Below the pieces are notes generated by a model. That model saw only the letters and a program-made list of their open reading frames with translations. It searched no databases and was not told the DNA's origin. Source: Heliocybe sulcata (lineage: Eukaryota; Basidiomycota; Agaricomycetes; Gloeophyllales; Gloeophyllaceae). From it: a DNA stretch of 64,000 bases. The position numbers were made by a program, and so were the translations under genes. Where the stretch lies: NCBI GenBank assembly GCA_004369045.1, contig ML213520.1, positions 186,001 through 250,000 on the forward strand, written 5' to 3'. Below, piece by piece: positions 23,669-34,096 of this stretch (its first letter is position 1; each line of letters opens with the position of its first letter).

Positions 23669-26405
23669 ATGGCGGGCAGGCCACCCATTCTCCCTCTCAA
23701 CCCGCGGGCTGGGAGGCAGCAGCCGTATGACATGCAACAGGTGTCGAGCTCTACGGCCAGTCTCCTACCGCCTCCGTCCCCTACCAATTCCCATAGGTCG
23801 GACCCGCACGCTACCTTTGCTAGACCATCCTCGATCCGCTCTGTTGGCAGCAATACGTCTCTGGTGCGCAAAGCAGGCATCGCATTGCTGGAGCGTTGAT
23901 TTGAGGGATGAGTTTGCTCTATTATAGAATCAGTCCGCTTACAGCAGCATCTCCGCAACTGAGAAGGAGCTTTCTGGGACGGCGAGGTTCGTGGATCAGG
24001 TGAGCTATCACTTTCCCGTGCGGACAGCCTGGCGTCGTACGGACTTCAGCACGCCATTTTTTTCTGCATCTCGTTCGGAGCAAGTCTAAGTATCCATATT
24101 CTCAGTTCACTGCCCACTCGGATCCCAACGCGTGGTCCGCCCACCTCTTCTCCAACCAGCCCGAGAACGACGACTTCCTGCACAATCCCGACCCGCGCCG
24201 CGACCATAAATGGGACCGTGGCGGGAGCATGTTCACGGGGCGCGGGATCGCAAACCTTGGGTGTCTGTTCATCATGGCCGCCGGCCTGATCACTCTATTG
24301 TAAGTCTCATATTACGCTTGCCCGTCCCTGGACATCACCTTACACAGGATTCCTTTATTTTTTTTAGTGCGGGATATCCCCTCGCGACGTACTTCTCAAA
24401 GCACGACTTGAAGTTCTTTGGCGGGTTCAACGTAGGTGGGACGAACGCTACTGGCCAGGTCCCAAGCATGGCGGGCAACTGGGGCCTCATTGACTTGGAT
24501 ACCCCGCAAGAGGCTTATACAAAGCCTTCCTTCCGGGATGGCTCCGACTGGGCGCTTGTTTTTAGCGATGAGTTCAACGAGGACGGACGGAGCTTCTTCC
24601 CTGGAGACGACCCGTATTGGGAGGCAGTGGATCTCCACTATTGGCAGGTATGTCGGGTCTGATTTTTCTTGTAATACACTGAACTCACGCAACCCTTCGC
24701 AGACCGGTGATATGGAATGGTATCATCCCGATGCGATCACGACGAAGGACGGCGCTCTGCACGTTACAATAGCTCCCAAGGAGATCAAAGGCATGGATTA
24801 CATGGGCGGGATGATGTCGACCTGGAACAAGTTCTGCTTTACGGGCGGCTTGTTCGAGGCGTCAGTAAGCTTGCCAGGTGTGAACAATATCATTGGGCTA
24901 TGGCCTGCGGTGTGGGCTATGGGAAACCTTGGTTGGTGATATATTGCCAAATAACACAGACAGCGTCCTTAACAGAGCTTTTACAGGCCGGGCAGGCTAT
25001 GGTGCGAGTTTGGAGGGTATGGTACGTGCCGAACATGCTTAATCGCTCCTCATTGTCCAACACACGACTATGTCTAGTGGCCCTACTCCTACGACGCTTG
25101 CGACGTCGGCACCGTAGCCAATCAGTCGATCAATGGCGTCCCGGAGGCGATAAGTACGGTCGACCCCAACAACCCCGGACCGTTATCCTTCCTTCCCGGA
25201 CAGAAACTGTCGCGGTGCAGCTGCCCTGGCGAACCTCATCCGGGGCCGGTCCATTCGGATGGGACATTTGTCGGACGGAGTGCGCCGGAGATTGATATGT
25301 TTGAGGCTCAGGTACAACGATTTGACCTTTTTGGATGAGTGACTGTGTCGGCTCATGCTTTCTGGGAGATTTCTGCCTTGGTGCCAGATGGTCCGCTGCT
25401 TGGCCAAGTGTCGCAGTCTGGGCAATGGGGTGTAAGTTCGAATCAAGATCACCTGCGATCATAGTACTGACTCGTGGTGGTCTAAGCCATTCAACCACAA
25501 TTACATCGCTCGCAACTCGTCGGACGTGTTCAAAATCGCCGACCCTACGATTACGCAGCAGAACTCTTACAACGGAGGTATCTACCAGCAGGCGTCATCG
25601 GCCGTTACCCAGACGAGTAAGCCCGCTAAGTTTAGAAGGGGATGTACGCGTTTACAATTCGTGTGCAGATCAGGAATGCTACGAGGGCACTGGCGATTGT
25701 TTTGCGGTCTACGGGTTCGAGTATAAGCCTGGTGTGTATTGTGGTCTTCGGTACTGTTGGTCTAGCAGTCTGAACTAAACGTCCCTGAAGGGTTTGATGG
25801 CGCTGTGAGAATCTGCTCGTCCCGGCGAGCGCTGCTGCATACTAACAAAACATGAGCAGTATATCACTTGGATCACGAACGACGTGGAGGCCTATACCAT
25901 CGAAGCAGCAGCTATGGGCGCCGACCCTATAACTCAAATCTCTGACCGTCCTGTCCCTCAGGAGCCCATGGTGCGCATCTTTCTGCGCAGTTTGCTTCAG
26001 ATCTTTTGACGTCGTGATGTCTAGTATCTGATCATCAATTTGGGCATGTCGACGTCCTTCACCGGCTTCGTCGACACGGAGCACATTCCCTTCCCTGCCA
26101 CCATGAAGGTCGACTACGTCCGCGTGTATCAGCCGAAGGATAGCATCAATGTCGGGTGCGATCCCGAGGACTTCCCGACGCAGGCCTATATCAACCAGTG
26201 AGTCGCAACGCAGATTTATTGTGATATGCCACTAAGCGCCCACGCGCGGAAAATAGGTATATGGAAGCTGTGAGTCGTAGTGTTTATGGTGCTTTGAGAT
26301 GATTTGTCACTAACTATACGCCAGTACACGAATCCAAATCTCACAACTTGGAGGGACGACTTCAAGCAGCCCTTCCCGAAGAACAGCCTGATTGATCAAT
26401 GCTGA
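23669..26405 (+). CDS. KRE6: KRE6/SKN1-type beta-1,6-glucan synthesis protein (GH16)
   Basis: Fifteen exons can be placed, from 23669-23863 to 26325-26405, for 628 aa (or 626 if the second exon starts at 23934). Kre6/Skn1 proteins are type II membrane proteins of the ER/Golgi and plasma membrane needed for beta-1,6-glucan in the wall. A Ser/Pro-rich cytosolic tail is followed by one membrane segment (LGCLFIMAAGLITLLFAGYP). The lumenal GH16-like domain has LVFSDEFNEDGRSF, YWQTGDMEWYHPDA, PAVWAMGNLG and the catalytic EIDMFE motif. VSQSGQWGPFNHNY and MKVDYVRVYQP come after it. Exons of 35, 14 and 13 nt occur. The frame holds across all junctions. KRE6 and SKN1 cannot be told apart by eye. Confidence 0.92.
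25791..25804 (+). other. 14-nt microexon of the KRE6/SKN1 gene
   Basis: GGTTTGATGGCGCT sits between an acceptor (CTGAAG) and a donor (GTGAGA). It supplies GFDGA and joins ...EYKPG to YITWITNDVEAY in frame, which is the expected family sequence. Confidence 0.8.
26257..26269 (+). other. 13-nt microexon of the KRE6/SKN1 gene
   Basis: GTATATGGAAGCT sits between an acceptor (AAATAG) and a donor (GTGAGT). It supplies the last base of a Gln codon plus YMEA and joins YINQ to YTNPNLTTWRDDF in frame. Confidence 0.8.
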
Positions 26406-28686
26406 GCGGTCAGTGGATGCTACAAACCTCGGTGTCGATCGCGTTTTGCAGCCGGCGCTCCTGGATTGCTAGATGCACTCTGTCCATTCTTTTTCGCTTT
26501 CGATATTTAAGCTGGCTGCTCGATCAATCTAGATGTTAAATAATCTGCAGGTTGTATTTGTGTGTATGATTCGGTGGGTTCTCGTTTGGATAATACCTTT
26601 TGTGTCGCGATACCATCGTATTCCGGGGCTAACCCTGTGTATCATATATTCTGTTCTTGAGTCTTCTTCCTCAACGTGTTGGCTCCGGGGAACTCTTCGG
26701 TGGATACTCGCGGCGTGGCAGCAACTTGCAAGCTCTAGATCTGCAGATACTAGTCTCCTGCTTAACTGACTGGAAAGCCCGCCTTCGTGCGATCGACACC
26801 GAAGGTTCCCTTGGAGTCTTGGGCGTCGTTTGACACTCTGAAGGTATACTCCCTCGTGAGTCTGACGTATCATGAAGATTCGGAAAACATACAATGGGCA
26901 CAAGTAGTGTCGTCGACGCGAATACAGTAGGCATAAGTATATGGAAGAGGCAAATGCAGTGATGTAGTAGAAAATGCAATAGGTCCGTTGGATGAAGACA
27001 AGCGCACGAGCAGATAAGTAAAACAGAAAAATGCGATGATAGGAATGTGCTGGTAAGTCCTGGACACATGAGGATGCGACAGCGAAGAACGCGATGATGA
27101 CATGCAATATATGATGAATAAATGAATAGAATGATGGAGAATAATGAAGTATAATGAATTAGAATATAACGAGACAATATAAGAGCCGAAACGTCGCCGG
27201 AGAACGATTACTTGAAGACAGGACTCGGAGCGTATTGAACTTGAAGACGGGAACCGGCGGCTCTTAAAGACAGAGGGGCCACAGAGGGGCAGAGCACTGA
27301 GGCAGATAGAGGTCCGAGGTTGATAGCTAGCTCTCAGGTACAGGTTGGTCGCGCGAGCCAGTGCTGACTAGAGAAGCAGATTCCATGGAAGTCCAGATAC
27401 GGTTATTCCCAGCTTGCGATGAGTCCGTGAGGTACGTGGGGTCTTGATCAGCCGAGTCGCTAGGGATCGCACGTGCTGCGCACGATATGGAAGGCATCCA
27501 GGATATTGGCAAGAAGAGACTGGGCAGAGTGTCGCCACTATTCCTGGCTTGAACGCGTGGATAGGAAGCTTCGGTCCATGGTGCACTTGTCATCTGGATT
27601 GACAGCCGGGAAAGATATGAAACCTAGCGGCACAGTCGTCTTCGAGAATCGAGAAAGAGCCTGGTCGAGAGGATGGCCATTGACAGAGCTTCAGGGCAAA
27701 AATCCCGTGTCCAGACTTGAGGGTATAGCCAATGCAGTGCGGGTATAGACTTGAAGACGACGAAGCAGAGAGTATTCGCGTAGCGACCAAGGAGAATAAG
27801 CCCAGATGTGTCGGTAGACCAAGCTGTCAGCGGGAGACGTGAGCAGCGCCCTATTGGTAGCATAGCTGCAGGACATGCTCGGGGGATATCGCCTAGAGGT
27901 AACTTGGTGACTAGTACGCATGGCTTTGCTTCCAGCTATAGTGACGATTTGACTGCTAGACAATTATTACCAGTTCAAAGCTAAGTGCAGGAGTCATGCT
28001 TGAGGCTCTGCTTACGCCTGAGGAGGGGTACGCCTGGCGCTGTGGTTTCTGATGGCTGCTGAACCCGAGAGACTTCGAGATCCGCTGAAGGGAGGGAGAC
28101 GCCAAGAGAATCGAATTGCGACGACGTTGGCCGGCATTGATATGGCTTGAGTTATAGCAGTATCCAGAGTTAGCGGTCATTCAAAAAGGTACTTAAGCGA
28201 AGCTAGAACTTCAGTACCATCCATTGACGTACCTCCTGCAGCTTTAATACCATGAGCGACTTGCATAGCTTGGCACCCCGCTGCCGCCGCCACAGAGGGG
28301 CATTGCTTGTGTGGACGACCTTAGGAAGCCATAGCGCAAGGAGCCCCAGAGATGTGCATCTCGTCCAAACCAGCTGGGTGGATGAAGGAACGAGTGTGGC
28401 GGACGCCACCCATATAACTGGACTGGCAGCGAAAGAAGGTGCGAATGCAGTGTACGAATTGGTGGCGAAGACTGAACTCTGCAGATTGATCCGTCGGGCA
28501 GAAGTCGCTCAAGCGCTCATAATGTAACAATAAAGCGAGGCCGGCGCGCAAGGGCTGTGAGAAATACCCACTTTCGTTCAACCTTACCGACCTGTGGACG
28601 GTCGATACTTACTTGCTCTCGCCTGCTGCCTGTACATTCAGAGTCCTGGACATTCCTGCTGAACAAGCTTCCAGAGATCTGTGCGA
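26406..28686. other. Gene-poor stretch, AT-rich in part
   Basis: About 2.3 kb lie before the first kinase-like gene. The part near 26520-27180 is AT-rich with runs of ATAATGAA-like sequence. Minus-strand frames there (such as 26529-27107) are long for chance but have no family features and biased Ile/Ser/Leu/His content. No gene or mobile element could be named. Confidence 0.5.
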
Positions 28687-30057
28687 ATGAAAGCAATCCT
28701 GGACATACGGGACCACCGGGACGCGATCGACGGCAACGACGCAGTGCTCTATTTTGGCCGGGATCGTTTGCTTACTACCAGAGGACTGCAGTTTGCGTTA
28801 CGAAAAAATGGTCATAACATCATGGTTCAAATACAATACACAGGTCCACTGGACTCCGAGACTCCAGACATGTCCAGTGCTACATGGGACATGTTGACTG
28901 AGCGGGAGCTCGAAGTCGTTGTTGCGCTCGTACCCCAGATCAAATTCGGTCTCACAAACTGGGTATACATTGTGCGTGTCGAGCACAACCGTTATGAGCT
29001 TATATATAGGCACAGGCCTCCTCCGTCAATCATCAACCAAACATGGGCTCCTTTGGTCGATGCGAATGAGATCGAGGTGCACCGCTGGCTGATGTGGGAT
29101 GAGGGCGAGGGCGTTCATAACGGGAGGGATGTCAGGTTCAGATACGTCTGGTGTGACCATCCGAATGAGATTGAAGACCTCCTCTCGGAATACTATAGCA
29201 ACCGTCGGCTTCAAGACCTGGACCTCACGTTTCCCATTCTTGCTCTCATCACCCTAGAAGATAGGGTCGTCGGCTTTATGCAAGAGCGCTGGCATGGGCG
29301 GGGAATCACATATGATGACAGAGAGCTCATCTATGAGGCGGTCGCCAGGATACAGCGCGCTGGCATCCTCTTCTACCTCATCGAACCTGGTAATATCGTT
29401 ATCGTAGACGACAATAAGGTTCGGTTTGCTGCCCTCGAATGGACAATGCACCAATTCTCCTTAGATGATCCTGAGGAAGTGGAGACACTGGAGCAGGATG
29501 CGGAGATCTACCACTGGACGAGGCTGCGGGAGATTTTCGACGAGATGAGGGAATGGCCCGAAGGTGCCGGAGGCGGTCTTGTTCAGACACGGACAGACAC
29601 ATTCCTCTTCTTCCCACAGGCAATGTACAAGATACCGGACGCGTTCTGGAGTGCGATTGCACAGGGAGTGCCACACAGCTTGTTTGACGAGATGCGCAAA
29701 CTACTCCGAGAGGTCGCCGCGGAGCTAACCATCCAGTCAAAGCAAGCGGCCAAGAAAAAACGGAAGCAGAAGGCTTCGCTCATAGCAAGACCTGTGCCGT
29801 GCGATAGCGACTCCGAGGACCGTCCGCTCGTGGTCTCCGCACGCAGACCCAGCATGCTCGCCGCTCGCGGAGAGAAACTCTCCAGTAAACGAATGTCCGA
29901 GCAGACCAGATACAATTTGTGAGTTTACTGTTAATAATACCCACAACTAATGCTGAAGTCGCCATCAACTAGCTTCAAGTGCGTCGGTCGTGAACAAATG
30001 AATCAGAAGCAGGCTGCGGAAGAAGACTCGAACCGCTTCGAGGAAATTTCAGACTAA
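28687..30057 (+). CDS. Kinase-fold protein lacking catalytic residues (pseudokinase-like), copy 1
   Basis: Two exons, 28687-29918 and 29973-30057, give 438 aa ending EEISD. I do not recognise a named family. The product is clearly paralogous to the gene at 32831: both share VLYFG near the N-terminus, a TNW/Y-x-Y-(I/L)-VR block, WAPxVDxxEI, RW and GR(D/E)V. The C-terminal half matches the kinase C-lobe pattern (RELIYEAVARIQRAGILFYL, then PGNIVI and VRFAAL). Aligned to the kinase catalytic loop, His is Phe and Asp is Leu, Asn is kept, and the DFG Asp is Ala. Phosphotransfer is therefore unlikely. A basic segment (KKKRKQK) could be a nuclear signal. The kinase-fold call is inference from pattern. 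Confidence 0.7.
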
Positions 30058-32830
30058 ACTTGGGAGTGATTTGCGAGATAACTGTTGCGTCTTTTTAAAT
30101 AGATATGTTTCAGCCTTGAACGTTTCTTTTAACTGCCTCGAAGATGTTCCCGGTGTCGTGGGCTGGTGTACTTCCAATGCATTTGGATGCCCAGTTCAAA
30201 TATTCCGAACGTTGTTTTGTTTTCATACCCTCTTCTGCACTATTCCGTTGTAATCTGTAGTATACAGCTGTACTGGTCTGTCTGTGTATTTTGGTTTGCC
30301 TTGCTTGTACGTCGAGCGGGCAATATTATCATTCAATATGCCTGAAGCCTCAGGAGATCTAAGATCTCTGGCAGCCACGTGAGCTACACAGCCTCCACGC
30401 TCCGATCTCGAGCCACGCCGAAAGAAATTCGGACCTATATGGATCCATACCGCTAATATCTTATGCGAGGTACGGTCGCTACTATCCTAAATGCAATACA
30501 GAGAACCACAGTTATGTACCACGGAATTCCTCAGCTACTTCCGCCCCGAGACCATCGACTCTATTGTCTTTGCTTGGAGACGGCGTAAGGCCGGGTGTAT
30601 ATTGGTGGGCTGCGAAAGGGCTCCTGGCAACAAGGGCCCAGTGAAGACGTCAGACGAGCGACGCAACGGCCATCTTTGCATAATAACACTGCCCTCAAGC
30701 AAACGGCAGCATGTTTCTCTATTGAAGTAGAACAAGGGAACCTGCCATCATCCCGGCACGCCGTCCCGACACCCATATATTCGGTAGGAGGCGGTAGGGC
30801 GGGCTTCTGTATTACTTGTCCGCCGTCCCCGACGCCGTGCGCAGGACGGCAAAGTGGAGGCAATACAGACGGAGTGGAAGCTCTCGAGGGTGGCGTCAGC
30901 GGAGGCTCTACGGTTTGTGACCCTCCTTACCCGAGTCCTGGGCCCTGGCTCGTTCGCTCGCCATCTCGTGTGGCGTTCTTGAGTAGTTCGGACGGTTTAA
31001 GGAGAGGAGGCACTGCGAGCCACTAGTAAAGCTGGATGTACGGGGAGCCGTTTTTGCGTAGTTTTCTTCTCTCATTGCGGGAGCACCGGAAATTTGTTGC
31101 TCTCTATTAGTATATACCGCGTTTCTGCAGAAAGAAGACTTCTGCGAATTAATGTATTATAAGGGCACGAATATATATAATAAAATTATAGAAGAACGTG
31201 CAATGGCTACACGGTACTTGTTGGTATGTGAGTGCGACGATTTAGAGAATGGAGAGGTTCGATGAAGTGGTCCGTGCTGAATTGTCCGAATGAATTATAA
31301 TTGCTACAAGGATGCGCTACTATAGGAGTTGATAATGATTAGTAAGACAATTGTGAGGTAGACTACCAGCTATCGGGCATAAGTACTATACTTGGTATAC
31401 CGAAGGCGGAGGGTGGTGTACTCGATTACTTGAGAATAATATTATATGCTCCTAGGGTGAGATGGCGCCGTTGCCACTGCCGCGGCTCGTCATTAGTGCA
31501 TTTGATAGCAGAGGTGGTTTATCGCGTGTCGAATGAGGAGACCTTGGATAGCCTCCCTTCCGGCCTTCGCTTCCAGAGTGAGGCAAAGGGAAGGTATGCT
31601 CCCGGAATGAGAGCCATGCTCAGACCATGTGTAGATTTGGGTATACCCTGCGGTCATAGGCGGGCAGTGGTGTGGCGTCGACTCCTAGTCCGGAGGTCGA
31701 CTTCCAGGACCTCATTACCCCTATATGATGCTCTGGGGAGGAAATCATAATTAAGCGGTTGGTTGGGAGCAGGAGACATTAGGAGTGTTGGATATTGTAT
31801 CTCGACACCTGGAGAGAATAATGAGGAGGTTATTGTCGGTGATATGAAGTCAGATCTACAACGCGCAAAAAATGGTTAGACTAGGCGGCGTAGTGTGGGC
31901 CACGGTATGAGACACTTACGGGTCGTCCATAATGAGTGCTCGCTTTCCTCCACGACAATGGGGACATGGTCCGCGTTCCTCGATCGTGCGGGTGATCTCA
32001 TGGCGAGGACATTCGACGCCCCTCATGGCGTTGGAACACACCCGCTCGAGTCGGACCTCGCTGCCACCATGGCAAAGCCATGCTATCCTAAGATAATAGC
32101 ACATCGTCAGTACAATCTCGACACTCATAGCGGATGAAGACTCACCATTTAAACTGGCCAAGCACCATTCCTACAGGGCGAATGGGCCCGTGTTTGTACA
32201 GGAGTGGACCACAAACATCATAGCAAGCTCGTGGCGCTTGGACCTACAGTATGGCTTGAGTCAGTGGAGGGATTGGTGATCGGGATTGTCCTAACGAGCG
32301 GTCGCGTTGAATTCGTATGGATCGCTCGGGACACCCAGATTCGGGCTGTGGTTTCAGTAGTCCGCCCTTCGCCTCCATAGAGAGAAGTCGCCACCTGTAA
32401 TGATAGCATCCCGGCCAACTGATGCACGTACCATCGTTTTTGAATGACCGACTTATTCTGTAGAGCTGGCTGAAGCTGGCTGGACTGTTAACGAGTACTG
32501 CACCTTTTAAGTTTTTACCTACCCAGATCTAGCGGTCCGTACTCCGAGGGTATCTGCTCAACAGCATAACCAAGAAAATGCTGGGGAATGGTGAGACAAC
32601 TAAAGTTTCTCGAAAGCCTTCACCTGCCTGATAGGACTCTGTTGGAAGCCCACAAACCGACCACCCTGCGCGGTCACGTGCAAGGAAAGAGTAACGCTGC
32701 GGACTTGCCTTTCTTGACGTTTACTTATGGGCGCTTATGGGCGCTGGCTTCGCCGCCCGGGGAGGCAACTACGGCTGTACACGTGTAATCTGATGTCCCA
32801 TTGAGGTTTCTATCCTATGCACCATTACCG
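30058..32830. other. Gene-poor stretch between the two kinase-like genes
   Basis: About 2.8 kb. The part 31080-31440 is AT-rich. Short frames exist, such as 30595-31026 and, on the minus strand, 31916-32161. The latter has spaced Cys and His (GVECPRHEITRTIEERGPCP), a possible small zinc-binding fragment. None can be supported as a gene from sequence alone. Confidence 0.45.
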
Positions 32831-34096
32831 ATGGATGCGCCCACAAAACCATCGCCTCTCGATGTACTTTATTTCGGGGTCTGGAACGACGAAGACGGGC
32901 CTGCTCATGTATTCCGCTGCAACCAGTATGCCTTGATCATCCAGACGAGGTCGTTTTTTGGCGACCTGACCGACAACCCGACCCTGAGGTCGGAGTACAG
33001 GGACAATACCGCTTTCGACGTCGAGATCATTCAAACGATGCTCGGCAACATAGAATGGGGCCGCACCAATTACGCCTATCTCGTCCGGGAGAGCAGCGGC
33101 AGCTATCGGCTTATGTACAGGAACAAGATCCCTAGGACGATTACTTGCCATCTCTGGGCGCCGCAGGTTGATGAACGGGAGATCAACATCACTCGCTGGC
33201 TAGACCCCAAGATGTACCGGGAAGGTATATGGCGGGGTCGGGAAGTGAGCCTCACGATCATGGATTCCTGTGATCCTCGAGCGGCTAAGGAGATTGGAAA
33301 CGAGATCAATGGCGCCCGGATCCTTACCGCCCTAGGATACTCATTCGAGGTCTTGGGCATCGTTATGCGCAACGGCGCAGTGGTGGGCATCATGACGGAG
33401 CTCGTTACAGGACGAGTCGTAGAGTATCCTGATCGCGAGGCGGTATACGATGCAGTAGCCAATCTGCAGAAGCACGGCGTCATCTATCGCGGTATCAGCA
33501 AGATTAGCATTATTATGACGGATAAGGGGGTTCGCTTCGCACAACCCTCTACGGCCATCTCATTACCCGAGGATCAGATCGAGGAAATAGAGTGGTTGGC
33601 GGAGGTCTGGCACTGGAGCAAGCTGAAGGAGTTATTCGATGAACTCAAGCAAGCCCGTAATCCCATGGTTCTCCCCAGGCTCTTCATACCGTACTCCATC
33701 GTGATCCCTCGGCTCCCTTCCCTTTTCCGCGAACTCGTCCTCGATCCGGAGATCATAGCCATAGCCTCGATGGAGTACAGGTTCAAGAAGCGGCTAGATC
33801 CTTCGCGATACGCCCAGCGGCAGTGGAGCGTCGCTTTGCGAATCGCTATGAAGGAAGCTAGCAATAAGCTGGCGACAGTCTCATGGGAGACCGAGACCAT
33901 GTCCCAATACCCTCGATCAGAGTCCTCCTGCACGTTGTCTGAATCCTCAGACAGTATCTATTCCACCCTAGACAAGCCGAGAAGCATACTCCGCGCAGTA
34001 CCGCGCTCGAGAGCTACCCAAGACATAGTCTTCCATCCCTATCACCGGGCGAAGACACGTCCTAGTAGACGTTTACTTGCACCCGATATCGACTAG
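32831..34096 (+). CDS. Kinase-fold protein lacking catalytic residues (pseudokinase-like), copy 2
   Basis: This is a single open frame of 421 aa. The first ATG in frame is at 32831 (MDAPTKPSPLDVLYFG). It is a diverged paralog of the gene at 28687, with colinear blocks RTNYAYLVR, YRLMYRNKIPR, WAPQVDEREI and RGREVSL. The C-lobe-like region (GIMTELVTGR, DREAVYDAVANLQKHGVIYR, VRFAQPS) follows. At the catalytic loop the His, Asp and Asn positions are Tyr, Gly and Ser, and the DFG Asp is Gln, so it is further from an active kinase than copy 1. The C-terminus is Ser- and Arg-rich. Function is unknown. A role as a scaffold or regulator would be a guess. Confidence 0.7.
   Translation: MDAPTKPSPLDVLYFGVWNDEDGPAHVFRCNQYALIIQTRSFFGDLTDNPTLRSEYRDNTAFDVEIIQTMLGNIEWGRTNYAYLVRESSGSYRLMYRNKIPRTITCHLWAPQVDEREINITRWLDPKMYREGIWRGREVSLTIMDSCDPRAAKEIGNEINGARILTALGYSFEVLGIVMRNGAVVGIMTELVTGRVVEYPDREAVYDAVANLQKHGVIYRGISKISIIMTDKGVRFAQPSTAISLPEDQIEEIEWLAEVWHWSKLKELFDELKQARNPMVLPRLFIPYSIVIPRLPSLFRELVLDPEIIAIASMEYRFKKRLDPSRYAQRQWSVALRIAMKEASNKLATVSWETETMSQYPRSESSCTLSESSDSIYSTLDKPRSILRAVPRSRATQDIVFHPYHRAKTRPSRRLLAPDID

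Noticed and set aside
25425-25445. tRNA-like GTTCGAATC
   Set aside because: It lies in an intron of the KRE6/SKN1 gene, with no acceptor stem or anticodon arm around it. No tRNA was found in the window.
26529-27177. Overlapping minus-strand frames up to 192 aa
   Set aside because: AT-rich, biased composition, no motif, no start context; overlapping frames of similar length argue for chance.
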